From Photobacterium jeanii (GTDB lineage: Bacteria; Pseudomonadota; Gammaproteobacteria; Enterobacterales; Vibrionaceae), in assembly GCF_001650345.1 (NCBI RefSeq), contig NZ_LVHF01000015.1, forward strand, positions 13,524-77,523: DNA of 64,000 bases. The letters run 5' to 3'. Below the pieces are notes generated by a model. The model did no database searches. It had not been told where the DNA came from and saw nothing but the letters and a program-made list of their open reading frames with translations. Shown here piece after piece: positions 10,201-18,288 of this stretch; position 1 is the first letter of the stretch, and each line of letters begins with the position of its first letter. The position numbers were made by a program, and so were the translations under genes.

Positions 10201-10449
10201 CAGCTTGCCATCAATATCGGTAATGACTTCGTTTGCCTCACACTTACCATTGGCATTGCTATCTGAGCACACTAATGCGTTTTTTAAGTAACCATCAATC
10301 GTGGTGATCACGACGCCACCCACGACGGGGCCAGTAATAGGTGGTTTGCCCGTGTTACCTTCTGGTGAAGAGCCTGAATCGCCACCACACCCTGAAAGGG
10401 TTAATGCCGTTACTAAAGAGGCTGCCACAGCCGAATAGCTAAACTTCAT
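7234..10449 (-). CDS. Large lipoprotein with cadherin-like domain (1071 aa)
   Basis: Secreted, lipid-anchored protein of unknown function. The first 21 residues end in the lipobox LSGC (Cys21). Gly/Ser/Pro linker follows, then a domain with DGYLKNALVCSDSNANGKCEANE, whose Asp/Asn-rich loop resembles a calcium-binding loop. Around residues 415-520 is an Ig/cadherin-like module (FSDEDGDALTYSF, then GTPLVSGNHQISLNAQDDDGNG). The C-terminal half is beta-rich without a family I recognise. The ribosome binding site AAGGAT precedes the ATG. The next gene on the same strand (10793-12142) encodes a shorter relative with the same N-terminal architecture. Adhesion or surface binding is a plausible role but unproven. 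Confidence 0.85.
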   Translation of the reverse strand: MKFSYSAVAASLVTALTLSGCGGDSGSSPEGNTGKPPITGPVVGGVVITTIDGYLKNALVCSDSNANGKCEANEVITDIDGKLVLTNDKGQLDIKVEQSIEKKIKNTPIVVKVLEPFKDYSADGFTIEPGIYTVDMDQPYQAMGKNVEFRAPAGSNIATPLTDLIVAEMEKGANQTTAEANVQTMLADLKDGDTSLEIDLYADYIDTKKDTGASDAEKQLATKLHKTAQILTETQHQTDDNINLDEVTNQVVTEAVSAVNSATTDELNNPDFKPVVPVDKDETGEIVVEKPVVNYQASINKALLATVSSELTNTYMIAGENFGFFGKEPVTGLFTDKDQTDAPKVTISAESYDALMAKGIHAELTDHSNTIQLTAMESGKTTPPGSYFLELAAADLDEAGNAVGTVTTLLKFEIHAQGTAPTVNQERLTALQGEFDKLTLQQGQDVNYIVLDISNIFSDEDGDALTYSFSDHATGLKYDVQYPEVTITGTPLVSGNHQISLNAQDDDGNGISAAISLSIAKQPASGNELSSIIVEQDLYRFNANWVGQGAAKPDCWAMRLTADNRILASETSDGQCPSESSISTEQGTWALNGDNIVLNYKGEGIMTVSLNKDRSHDVNMPRVHISSISEKATIAKTATGTTLASKTQNEPATLYIGRLSAETYWQQPMANVMVKGMLTTADAASKVTGINQHESENLDADLFIETTCEELGFVADGGQDPYGNLSYRFGPNMAYQFHLLNDKFTNGMFTINNQTQESVAFASNHGKACAVDFDYTGNAHFKPGESIVVFANPTGETVSEEFIINTFVDRNYSIEPQASILTQEAAVYAIEINKNSGSFIKIYHDGNQIKELESTYDPQTKEWRNNQASNAKFFAYTINGKQLLQVASEFDGQPESYTLWRDAADEVKSIDAGIDAMSQPNRIFVSPTFETEGQARAAVENAYAPAVSFVGTRWTEYDSSEIQTGTITYNQNDVTYEFIEDGTNKKETFLWNEMPNDLPCLVAGEHTCNLMELNSEYQFCDTDTPTDWDNCPNKNKYLVQWHYSEGDGTLYREKTSLQWNHVSNTRMVPNK

Positions 10450-10527
10450 TTCATATCCTTGGTAAATGAATAAACACGCAATGTGTTGTTATGAGTTATT
10501 GATTTGGTTGAATATAATGCTGCGGCA

Positions 10528-10555
10528 TATATAACGGGTGTATAAAAGGATGCAA
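10528..10555 (-). promoter_or_regulatory. Candidate promoter of the 1071-aa lipoprotein gene
   Basis: On the minus strand TTGCAT (10555-10550) and TATATA (10533-10528) are 16 bp apart, placing a transcript start near 10521 and a leader of about 70 bases. Confidence 0.5.
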
Positions 10556-10558
10556 GTA

Positions 10559-10659
10559 AAAAAGGTTAATCAAGGAGCTTGTTGCTGTTAATTTGCGCGA
10601 TGAATGCGCGAGGGGTATAGCTATTAACCTTTTTGTAAGTGGTTGAATATAAAGGTTAA
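10559..10659. promoter_or_regulatory. Three AAAGGTTAA elements upstream of the lipoprotein promoter
   Basis: AAAGGTTAA occurs at 10561-10569 and 10651-10659 and, inverted, at 10624-10632. The first two inverted copies extend to a perfect 12-bp inverted repeat (10559-10570 with 10623-10634). The nearest copy abuts the predicted -35 element, as expected for an activator or repressor site. The cognate protein is unknown. Confidence 0.45.
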
Positions 10660-10746
10660 ATGTTGAATTTGTCGTGATTTTATGCGGCTGGGTGTGATTA
10701 CTTTTTCATGTGGGGCATGTTGAGTAACCGTGACATTGGGGTATGA

Positions 10747-10774
10747 ACTCTCGGTATCGAGCGATACCGAGAGT
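10747..10774. terminator. Perfect 13-bp hairpin downstream of the 449-aa lipoprotein gene
   Basis: ACTCTCGGTATCG and its complement are separated by two bases. It lies 19 bases past the stop of the minus-strand gene. There is no T-run on either side, so termination is likely but not certain; it could also be a protein-binding palindrome. Confidence 0.5.
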
Positions 10775-10792
10775 AAAGCTGTGAAATTAGAG

Positions 10793-12142
10793 TTATTTCA
10801 CGCTTTTCCATGTGGTGTACAGCGTATCCGCCATGGTTTTATCTTTGATCAGCAGATCGTAAACGCCCATACGGGTGGTGGAGTAGTTGTATACTGCCAT
10901 CATATTTGTGTCTTCTAAGTACAAAGTGACATTGAAGTCTGCTTCGCCTTCAGGGAAGTCGACAATTAGCTTATCGTTTTTGATTTCCCATGGTAGTTCC
11001 ATCGCGTCGGTTGGGCTCTTGCCGTAAGGTTCAGTGATGGTCACTTTGTCTTGACCAAACACCATTTTTGCCACCATAGGCTGAGCTTTACTGCTGTCTT
11101 TTGGCGCATCGTCGCTTAAGTAGTACCAAGTTTTACCGTCAAAGTGAGCCTTGGTCAGTGTCTTGCTGGTCGTTAGGCTACCTTTAGTCCATAGTGTTAG
11201 GTCAGATTGATCTGTTACTGATAGTGACAGATCTTCGGTGATGTAGATGAAGGTATCACGCTCGGTGTTTTTGCCGTCAGTGAGAACTAATGCATTACCG
11301 TCGGTGCTGTATTGAGTGGTATCCGTTGCGCCGGATTTATTGGTTACAGTGAGTTCGCCATCACCAGACACTTTCACTTTAAAAATACCTTCTTTAAGTG
11401 CGTAGTACTGGTTCATGCTGGTGAACTGGCTGTCACCATCTTTAAGGTAAGCATCAAGTGAGCGAATGATGGTAGCAGAAGATGCTTTACCGCTGTCATC
11501 AACTTCGATAGTGATATCGTCAAGGTTAGCCCCTGCGTTCACTTGGTTGTTGATTTCGGTTTGGATCGTTTGAGTGGTGGTTGCTAGTGCCGCCGCTTGG
11601 TTGTCTTTCACGCTTGGCGCTAATTCTGTGGTTACACTGCGAGCTAGCAGATGCGCCTCTTTCGCTTTTTCTTCGCTGGCTTTCATTGCCACATAGTCGC
11701 CGCTGATCACATCACTTGGTAGGTTAAGATCTGTGGCAAGTTCGTCTAAGGTTTTTTGCTGTACTTTTGCCATGGTGGTAAACGGTGTTACCACTTTAGA
11801 GCCTGCTTCTGCGATCAGCTCATAGCTGTTGCCGAGTGCTCCAGCTTTGTCGCTATCAGTGGTTTTACCCGCAATGGCACGTGCAATGATAGGGTGCTTA
11901 GCATCCGCTTCAGGGATAGTAATTTCGCCTTTAGCGTTAGTAAGTGTGCTTAGTGCTTCACCTGTATCACAGCTTTGGTTGTTGTTGCGGTCGATGCATA
12001 CTTCAGCTTGAGATAAGTAGCCATCAATGACTTTGATGGTATTGCCTGAAACTGTGTTGTTGTTGCTGTCGCTATCGTTACAACCTGTAAGGGTTAGAGC
12101 GAGTGCCAATGACGCTGCCAATGTTGAATAGTTGAATTGCAT
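10793..12142 (-). CDS. Lipoprotein (449 aa), relative of the adjacent 1071-aa lipoprotein
   Basis: Secreted lipoprotein of unknown function. The signal peptide (MQFNYSTLAASLALALTLTGC, given here in parts: MQFNYSTLAAS then LTLTGC) closely parallels that of the neighbour, with lipidated Cys21. Residues about 38-65 carry DGYLSQAEVCIDRNNNQSCDTGE, matching the neighbour's DGYL-VC-D-N-N-C pattern and again looking like a calcium-binding loop. A helical segment with repeated Thr/Ala follows, then a beta-rich C-terminal part (WYYLSDDAPKD, LYLEDTNMMAVYNYSTTRMGVYDLLI). Both genes probably descend from a duplication followed by different C-terminal growth. An AAGGGA site precedes the ATG, and a structured leader lies upstream. 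Confidence 0.85.
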   Translation of the reverse strand: MQFNYSTLAASLALALTLTGCNDSDSNNNTVSGNTIKVIDGYLSQAEVCIDRNNNQSCDTGEALSTLTNAKGEITIPEADAKHPIIARAIAGKTTDSDKAGALGNSYELIAEAGSKVVTPFTTMAKVQQKTLDELATDLNLPSDVISGDYVAMKASEEKAKEAHLLARSVTTELAPSVKDNQAAALATTTQTIQTEINNQVNAGANLDDITIEVDDSGKASSATIIRSLDAYLKDGDSQFTSMNQYYALKEGIFKVKVSGDGELTVTNKSGATDTTQYSTDGNALVLTDGKNTERDTFIYITEDLSLSVTDQSDLTLWTKGSLTTSKTLTKAHFDGKTWYYLSDDAPKDSSKAQPMVAKMVFGQDKVTITEPYGKSPTDAMELPWEIKNDKLIVDFPEGEADFNVTLYLEDTNMMAVYNYSTTRMGVYDLLIKDKTMADTLYTTWKSVK

Positions 12143-12163
12143 TATTTTCCCTTTTTAAATGCA

Positions 12164-12288
12164 GCTATCAACCTAGAGGGATGGGATCCGCGTTGGCAAC
12201 ATAGACCGTCAAATGGTGACGATCAAATTACGCCTGCGATGGGCGTCATCTAAAGGATGTCGACCTGATCTCCATTCAGGTTGATAGC
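12164..12288 (-). ncRNA. Candidate structured 5' leader RNA of the 449-aa lipoprotein gene
   Basis: On the minus strand GCTATCAACCT (12288-12278) can pair over 11 bp with AGGTTGATAGC (12174-12164), enclosing about 100 bases. Inside are four further local hairpins: CCTGA/TCAGG, CATC/GATG, ACGCC/GGCGT and CGTCA/TGACG. The first of these uses bases that also belong to the closing stem, so two alternative folds compete. A TATATA box at 12301-12296 would start transcription about at 12288, the first base of the closing stem. The element ends about 14 bases before the AAGGGA ribosome binding site. It does not match any riboswitch consensus I know. A cis-regulatory RNA is inferred. Confidence 0.5.
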
Positions 12289-12295
12289 GGTTAGA

Positions 12296-12301
12296 TATAT
12301 A
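12296..12301 (-). promoter_or_regulatory. Candidate -10 element before the structured leader
   Basis: TATATA on the minus strand, with only a weak -35 (TAAAAC) upstream. The implied start point coincides with the beginning of the leader stem. Confidence 0.35.
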
Positions 12302-12501
12302 AGCCAAAGATATTGATTGTTTTATTATCATGGCGCTTGCTTATATCTCGGAATTCACACTGGAAACAAGGTCACATTTTTACAAGCGTGATCGCGCTAT
12401 CAAAACCTCATCCAAAAAGGCGATCTCTATCATTAAGTTGATGAAAATCAGGTTGTTGGATGTTGTTTGCTGCTAGCTAAAAAAGCATGAGTATTAGAGG
12501 C

Positions 12502-12532
12502 AAAAAAAGCCAGCACGTATGCTGGCTTTTTT
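12502..12532 (-). terminator. Terminator of the YjiH-family gene
   Basis: AAAAAGCCAGC pairs with GCTGGCTTTTT around ACGTAT, and the minus-strand side ends in a long T-run. Confidence 0.85.
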
Positions 12533-12557
12533 AATATGTCGATAGGGAATGAGATTG

Positions 12558-13925
12558 TTAGAAAATCAAGTGTCCCATCAGTGCGATCACAGGCAGCGTT
12601 ACTAAGGTACGCAGGATGAAAATCACAAACAGCTCCCATGCTTTCACAGGGATTTTACTGCCGATCAGTAGGGCACCGATTTCAGACATGTAGATCAGCT
12701 GAGTCACCGACATGGCAGCAATCACAAAGCGGGTTAAATCACTCTCAATGCTGGCAGCAAGGATAGATGGCAGGAACATATCAGCAAAACCCACCACGAT
12801 GGTTTTTGATGCAGCAACCGCCTCAGGAATATGCAGTAATTCCAGTAGCGGAATAAATGGCATGCCAAGGTAGTTAAATACTGGCGTGTTTTCAGCAATC
12901 ACAAGAGCAACCGTCCCGATCGCCATCACCACAGGCAGTACGCCGAACACCATGTCCATCGCGTTCTTCACGCCATCAATCAATACTTTACGCAGGCTCG
13001 TTACTTGGCTTGCTTTCTGTAAACCTTGCTCAAGACCAAAGCTCAAAGCGGTGTGGCCAGCAGGGATTGCTTCGTGGTCAATAATGTCTTGTGAACCGTC
13101 GATGTAACGATCTTTCTTCCAGCTTAGTGGTGGTAGGCGCGGCACAATGACAGCGGCAGCAAAACCTGCCAAACATACGGTGAGGTAGAACGGGGCAAAT
13201 AGGTGCTCAAGGTTAACTTGGGCAATGACCACCAAGCTAAAAGTAATAGACACTGCGGTAAAGGTGGTACCGATCACCGCGGCTTCACGTTCGGTGTAGA
13301 TCTTGTCTTCGTATTGTTTGCTGGTCATCAATACGCCAACACTGCCATCGCCTAACCATGATGCAATGCAGTTCACCGCCGAGCGGCCAGGTAGACCAAA
13401 GATAGGGCGCATCACTTTCGCAAATAGGGCACCGAAGAATTCCAGCAAGCCAAAGTTTAAAAGCAGAGGGAGTAGCAAGCCTGCAAAGATGAAAACAGAA
13501 AAAAGTACAGGCAGTAAGTCGTGCAGTACCAAGCCACCTGTCGCACCATCGTGGATCATTGCTGGGCCGATTTCAAAGTAGGTCATCACTACAAAAATGG
13601 CACCTAGTTGCTGTACCACAAACCAAGCCGGTGATGGATTGAGGAGACCACTAAGAAAACTGTTGTTAAGCACGGCTTTGGGCTTAAAGAGTTTGGTTGC
13701 TATCGTAGCAATCGCTGTGAGTGAGATCGATAAAGTGACGATCGTGATAAGCATGCCATCAAGCAGACCTTTGACCGACTTCGCCAGTACCGCAATTGGG
13801 ATGGTAATACTATCTTGGTAGCTGATTGGTGCCATAAACAAGAACACGCCAAGCAGTGATGGGATCAAAAACATCAGCCAATTGGCTGTGGTGGATGGCT
13901 TCATTGTAGTGGTTTGCTCTTGCAT
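12558..13925 (-). CDS. YjiH family membrane protein (nucleoside-recognition/Gate domain)
   Basis: Polytopic inner-membrane protein of 455 residues with about ten hydrophobic segments and the GATE-type segments that relate YjiH proteins to nucleoside transporters and spore maturation proteins. Recognisable parts are the first helix (LMFLIPSLLGVFLFMAPISY), FGLPGRSAVNCIASWLGDGSVGVL in the middle, and the C-terminal FVIFILRTLVTLPVIALMGHL. The substrate is not established. Two ATGs near the start are possible (the second gives MKPSTT); the first is kept. It is transcribed alone, ending at the hairpin near 12502. Confidence 0.85.
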   Translation of the reverse strand: MQEQTTTMKPSTTANWLMFLIPSLLGVFLFMAPISYQDSITIPIAVLAKSVKGLLDGMLITIVTLSISLTAIATIATKLFKPKAVLNNSFLSGLLNPSPAWFVVQQLGAIFVVMTYFEIGPAMIHDGATGGLVLHDLLPVLFSVFIFAGLLLPLLLNFGLLEFFGALFAKVMRPIFGLPGRSAVNCIASWLGDGSVGVLMTSKQYEDKIYTEREAAVIGTTFTAVSITFSLVVIAQVNLEHLFAPFYLTVCLAGFAAAVIVPRLPPLSWKKDRYIDGSQDIIDHEAIPAGHTALSFGLEQGLQKASQVTSLRKVLIDGVKNAMDMVFGVLPVVMAIGTVALVIAENTPVFNYLGMPFIPLLELLHIPEAVAASKTIVVGFADMFLPSILAASIESDLTRFVIAAMSVTQLIYMSEIGALLIGSKIPVKAWELFVIFILRTLVTLPVIALMGHLIF

Positions 13926-14266
13926 ACGAGACCCGACATAAAAATTTGTGAAATCAACTTACTGCATAACCATTCACCACTATATGGTAAATAGTTGGAT
14001 GAATATTACACGGCTTTTGCTGTGGTTGGAATACTAAATCGCGGTTATTGCGTTTTTATGCGTGATTGTTTGTAGCTTGAGTAAATAATGGCGTAATTAT
14101 TCAGTCGATTTTTTGTCGGCTTGGATGCGGTTTTGTGCAATTAACATTCAAATGCAGATTAGTGCTTTTATTCTATCTTATTGATAACACTATTTTTAAT
14201 CCATTTTGACTTATATAATCCCGCAGATTTTAACGCTCAATGAATAATGATAATTAAATAGGGATT
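13926..14266. other. Divergent intergenic region with a -10 box
   Basis: Non-coding AT-rich spacer between the YjiH-family gene and the TraF-like gene. A perfect TATAAT at 14214-14219 lies 48 bases before the TraF-like start, but no good -35 is seen at the right distance. No other structure noted. Confidence 0.5.
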
Positions 14267-15433
14267 ATGAATATTAATCGTAGTGGTATCTCATTAATGG
14301 TGGCGGCGGCTTTGCCGTTTGTTTCGTTTTCTTCTGCAGCTTATACCGGTATGGATGCGCGTGGTGGTGCCATGGGTGGTACTGGTGTAGCGTCGGCGAC
14401 TTACCTGACAGCAGCATTTTACAACCCTGCTTTGGCAACAAACTACAAAAGTAATGATGACTTTGGTTTGTTATTACCAAGCATTAGCGTAAGTGGTCAT
14501 GATGCTGATGATATGGTGAAGAAGGTTGAAGACTTCCAAGACATTAACGACAAGCTAGACTCAGATCCTGCCCTACGTCAGGCATGGGAAGATGCTCTGC
14601 GTGCGTTGGATAACGGTCAAGTAGTGGCAAACGCGAAAGTGGGTCTAGTGGCAGCACTACCAAACAGCATGCTAAGTGCGAGCATGTTTGCTAAGGCTGA
14701 TGTTGCGGTATTCGGTATTACCGATATCGCTGAGAGCGATCTGACAAACCCGAATCCAGATACCTCGGATCTTGATTCGATGGTAACCGCAGTGGCGGGT
14801 GGTACTGTAGATGTGGGTGTGACGCTAGCGAAATCATTTGATTTACCCGCGTACGGTCAACAGATCTCTGTCGGTTTCTCGCCTAAGTTCCAAAAGCTAG
14901 TTGCTATCAATGTGATGGAGAACGTAGGTAAATTCGAGTTTGATATGGATGATCCTGAGCAAAGCTCTGCGTTTAACATGGACTTGGGTGTGGCTTACGA
15001 ACCAGTGAACAACGTAACCATTGGTTTCACTGCGATGAACTTGTTAAAGCAAGAGCTAGAAACCAACAAGATTATTGGTGACATGGGTGAGAGCTACAGC
15101 GCTACTTACCTCGTTGAGCCACAATACAAGCTAGGTGCCGCGTACGCTAACGGTTGGTTCACCGTGGCTGCTGACGTTGACTTGAACAAGCAACAATACT
15201 TCAAGCAATTCGATTACAGCACTCAATTTGCTAAAGTCGGTGTTGAGCTGGATGCATGGGAATGGGCGCAACTACGTGCGGGCTACAGCCACAGCATGAC
15301 TGAGCACGCCGATAGCATCATGACAGCAGGTATCGGCTTTAAGCCGTTTGGTCTATTCGGCTTCGACCTTGCGGGTCAGTTCGGCAAAGACAACAACTAC
15401 GGTGTGTCAGCACAGCTTGTGTTTACGATGTAA
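14267..15433 (+). CDS. TraF-like outer-membrane protein (often annotated as conjugal transfer protein TraF)
   Basis: Probable outer-membrane beta-barrel of the TraF_2 family, distantly like FadL/PorV transporters. Signal peptide about residues 1-24 (ends SFSSA-AYTG). The motif GMDARGGAMGGTGVA and then FYNPALA near the mature N-terminus is the hallmark of the family. The rest alternates strands and ends FGKDNNYGVSAQLVFTM. The database name is misleading: no conjugation gene is nearby and the protein has no thioredoxin fold as in plasmid TraF. It is 388 residues long and stands alone, with a strong terminator after it. AGGGATT precedes the ATG. Ligand unknown. Confidence 0.85.
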   Translation: MNINRSGISLMVAAALPFVSFSSAAYTGMDARGGAMGGTGVASATYLTAAFYNPALATNYKSNDDFGLLLPSISVSGHDADDMVKKVEDFQDINDKLDSDPALRQAWEDALRALDNGQVVANAKVGLVAALPNSMLSASMFAKADVAVFGITDIAESDLTNPNPDTSDLDSMVTAVAGGTVDVGVTLAKSFDLPAYGQQISVGFSPKFQKLVAINVMENVGKFEFDMDDPEQSSAFNMDLGVAYEPVNNVTIGFTAMNLLKQELETNKIIGDMGESYSATYLVEPQYKLGAAYANGWFTVAADVDLNKQQYFKQFDYSTQFAKVGVELDAWEWAQLRAGYSHSMTEHADSIMTAGIGFKPFGLFGFDLAGQFGKDNNYGVSAQLVFTM

Positions 15434-15456
15434 TCTCATCGTTTGATGGATAGAGA

Positions 15457-15484
15457 AAAGGGAGGCAAATTTGCCTCCCTTTTT
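15457..15484. terminator. Bidirectional terminator between the TraF-like gene and gor
   Basis: A perfect palindrome of 28 bases (AAAAGGGAGGCAAA and its complement) with T-runs on both strands separates two convergent genes. Confidence 0.85.
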
Positions 15485-15516
15485 AGTGATACCTACTAGC
15501 ACTTAGTGCTAAACGC

Positions 15517-16872
15517 TTAGCGCATAGTAACAAACTCTTCTGAGCCTGTTGGGTGAATAGCGACAACCGAATCGAAGTCAGCTTTGGTTGCGCCCATCTT
15601 CATTGCGACGCCAAAGCCTTGGATCATCTCATCGACGGTAAAACCGATACCGTGAAGACCCACGACGGTTTCTTCAGGGCCAGCACACACGAGCTTCATC
15701 TTACAAGGTTGACGGTGCTGCGTGACTGCGGTGTACATCGCAGTAAAGCCTGACTTGTAGACTTTGATATTGTCTTCGCCGTATTGAGCAATAGCTTCTG
15801 GCTCGGTTAGACCAATAGTACCGATTGGTGGGTGGCTAAATACCACGGTTGGTACCAGTTTGTAGTCCATCTTCGCTTCTGGCTTGTTGTTAAACAGACG
15901 CTCAGAGAGCTGACGACCCGCTTTTACCGCGACCGGTGTTAGCTCGATACCGCCTTCCATGATATCGCCCACACAGTAGATACCTGGCACATTGGTTTGT
16001 TGGTATTCATCAACTTTGATGTAGCCGCGGTCCGTGGTTTCAACACCGGTTGCTGCTAGGTTGATTTTGTCTGTGGTTGGGTGACGACCAATCGCCCAGA
16101 TGATCAGATCTGTGTTGTGTGACTCACCGTTTTCAAAGTGCATCGTGAAGGTGCCATCAGCTTCTTTCACGACTTCTTTTGGTACCGAGTGGGTGTGCAG
16201 GGTTGGACCTTCTGCATCCATCACTTCAACCAAGGTTTCGATGATCATTGGGTCGAAGCTACGCAGTGGTGACTCTTTACGTACGAACAAGTGTGTGTCG
16301 GTACCTAGCGCGCTCAGTACGCCTGCGATTTCAACAGCGATGTAACCTGCGCCGATCACTGCAGTACGCTTAGGTTGCTCGTTAAGCTCGAAGAAACCGT
16401 TAGAGTCGATACCGTGCTCAGCACCTGGAATGTTTGGAATGGTTGGTTCACCGCCAACCGCGATCAGGATGTGATCGGCAGTGTATTGCTCACCATTTAC
16501 TTCAATGGTGTTGGCATTAACAAAGGTTGCGAAGCCGTTGATCACTTCGATTTTGTTGTTGCCTAGCACATTGTCGTACGCTTTGTGGATACGACCAATG
16601 TAAGCTTCACGGCTTTCTACTAGTTTGCTCCAGTTGAAGCCTTTGACATCAACATCAAAGCCGTAGTCTTTGGCATACAAGTGCATGGCTTCAGCGATTT
16701 GGGCACCGTGCCACATTACTTTTTTCGGTACACAACCCACGTTCACACATGTGCCGCCGAGGGCTTTGGCTTCTACTAGCGCTACTTTTGCGCCGTACAT
16801 CGCCGCACGGTTTGCTGAGGCAATACCGCCGCTACCACCACCGATACAAATGTAATCAAAATGCTTCGCCAT
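15517..16872 (-). CDS. gor: Glutathione-disulfide reductase
   Basis: NADPH-dependent flavoenzyme that reduces glutathione disulfide in the cytoplasm. The FAD site GGGSGG is at residues 11-16, the redox-active pair sits in [13 protein letters not shown] (Cys42 and Cys47), the NADPH site is [14 protein letters not shown], and the dimer partner active-site segment HPTGSEE is at the C-terminus. The ATG at 16872 is chosen because GGAG lies 7 bases upstream; a GTG four codons earlier overlaps that site. The resulting 451 residues match the family. Gene neighbours rlmJ and prlC are the same as in Escherichia coli, so the assignment is firm. Confidence 0.96.
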   Translation of the reverse strand: MAKHFDYICIGGGSGGIASANRAAMYGAKVALVEAKALGGTCVNVGCVPKKVMWHGAQIAEAMHLYAKDYGFDVDVKGFNWSKLVESREAYIGRIHKAYDNVLGNNKIEVINGFATFVNANTIEVNGEQYTADHILIAVGGEPTIPNIPGAEHGIDSNGFFELNEQPKRTAVIGAGYIAVEIAGVLSALGTDTHLFVRKESPLRSFDPMIIETLVEVMDAEGPTLHTHSVPKEVVKEADGTFTMHFENGESHNTDLIIWAIGRHPTTDKINLAATGVETTDRGYIKVDEYQQTNVPGIYCVGDIMEGGIELTPVAVKAGRQLSERLFNNKPEAKMDYKLVPTVVFSHPPIGTIGLTEPEAIAQYGEDNIKVYKSGFTAMYTAVTQHRQPCKMKLVCAGPEETVVGLHGIGFTVDEMIQGFGVAMKMGATKADFDSVVAIHPTGSEEFVTMR

Positions 16873-17050
16873 GACTTTCTCCACCTATTGTCTTATATAA
16901 CCCCCACTTAACTGACTGGTGCCCTGCGTGACAACCTTGCAAGCCGCTAAGGGGGACAAGCGATTCTTATTGCGTTTAGTGTAATGGAGAAAAGTGCCAG
17001 ATACGAGAGGCAGTGCACGGGATTCGAGAAGGTGGTGAAGCGAGATGTGA

Positions 17051-17076
17051 ACTGGCAAGCATTGTTGCTTGCCAGT
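17051..17076. terminator. Perfect 11-bp hairpin after rlmJ
   Basis: ACTGGCAAGCA and its complement with a TTGT loop lies 64 bases beyond the rlmJ stop and 179 bases before gor. It lacks a T-run, so it may be a weak or factor-assisted terminator. Confidence 0.45.
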
Positions 17077-17139
17077 GATTGCTGGTACTAAGCCCGAAAG
17101 CTCTTGCGGGCATCATTTGGTACTAGCGAGAGGTTGGGA

Positions 17140-17979
17140 TCACTCAGGTACAATCCATTCCACTTTGTGGAAACCAGTTACTGGGGAAATTGCTTGTTGC
17201 AGCCAAGGTAGGATGGCTTGCATCTGACTTTCCAGTTTCCACGGTGGGTTGATCACAATCATCCCCGACGCTGTCATGCCGCGCTCGCTGGTATCGGGTT
17301 CAACGCCTAGCTCAATTTGTAGAATCTTACGGATGCCGGTTTGCTCTAAACCTTGGATCATCTTGTCGATGTTTTCGCGATACACCACTGGGTACCAAAT
17401 AGCGTAGGTACCCGTAGCCCAACGCTTGTGGCTTTCTTTGATCGCTTTTACCACATCCATGTACTCGTGTTTTAACTCGTAAGGTGGGTCGATTAACACA
17501 ACGCCACGACGCTCTTTCGGCGGCAGGCTAGCTTTAAGGCGGGCAAAACCATCTTCTTTGTAGATTTTGACTTGGCGATCGCCGCGAAACTCTTGCAGCA
17601 ATAGCGGGAAATCAGTTGGGTGCAGTTCGGTTAGCACCATACGGTCTTGGTCACGGATCTGGGCGCGCGCCACTTTGGGTGAACCTGGGTAGTAACGCAG
17701 TTCGTCACCTTGGTTCAAACCTTTAATCGCCGCTAAGTAAGACGCCACTTCAGCTGGAATGTCATCGCGAGACCAAATACGCGCAATCCCTTCAAGGAAC
17801 TCACCTGTTTTTTCGCTGCGCTCGTCTTGTAGATCGTAGCGACCTACACCCGAGTGGGTATCGTGGTAGACGAACGGCTTTTCTTTTTGCTTGAGCGCAT
17901 CCAGGATCAGGCTTTGAACAATGTGCTTCACCACATCGGCGTGGTTGCCGGCGTGAAAACTGTGACGATAACTCAGCAT
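17140..17979 (-). CDS. rlmJ: 23S rRNA (adenine(2030)-N6)-methyltransferase
   Basis: Methylates A2030 of 23S rRNA using S-adenosylmethionine. The characteristic start MLSYRHSFHAGNHADVVKH and the catalytic DPPY motif at residue 164 are both present, along with DTHSGVGRYDL in the cofactor-binding half. Length is 279 residues, as in the family. It lies between gor and the divergently transcribed prlC, the same neighbourhood as in Escherichia coli. Confidence 0.95.
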   Translation of the reverse strand: MLSYRHSFHAGNHADVVKHIVQSLILDALKQKEKPFVYHDTHSGVGRYDLQDERSEKTGEFLEGIARIWSRDDIPAEVASYLAAIKGLNQGDELRYYPGSPKVARAQIRDQDRMVLTELHPTDFPLLLQEFRGDRQVKIYKEDGFARLKASLPPKERRGVVLIDPPYELKHEYMDVVKAIKESHKRWATGTYAIWYPVVYRENIDKMIQGLEQTGIRKILQIELGVEPDTSERGMTASGMIVINPPWKLESQMQAILPWLQQAISPVTGFHKVEWIVPE

Positions 17980-18288
17980 AGACAGGTTCTCGATTAAAGG
18001 GATGAAATAAAGACAGCGCTATTATCGCCAAATCATGACGAATATCCAGCTTCCACCGCGTTAGTCGGTGTGTAAAGCGCAGCACCAAGGCGCGCGTTAT
18101 GCGATAACTCGGTCAGTTTGCTTATCAAATCTTGGCTAGAATCAGGAGAAGACCACACCTGATGTGTCGCTGAAATCGCGACTTTACTGACCAAGCTCGA
18201 TCAAAATACAGCTTCGCTTGGTCTAAGGGATTGAATTCAGTGAGTGAAGGATACATCTTTAAGGGATAACCTCATAAAGGATAAGCGC
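17980..18288. other. Divergent promoter region of rlmJ and prlC
   Basis: About 300 non-coding bases between divergent genes. I see no clear consensus promoter, operator or RNA structure, although promoters for both genes must lie here. Confidence 0.5.

Noticed and set aside
12164..12288. Identification as a c-di-GMP, TPP, lysine or cobalamin riboswitch
   Set aside because: None of the conserved core strings of these classes is present, so it is left unclassified.
14267..15433. Conjugation function for the TraF-like gene
   Set aside because: The name is inherited from databases; no other transfer gene is present and the protein looks like an outer-membrane barrel.
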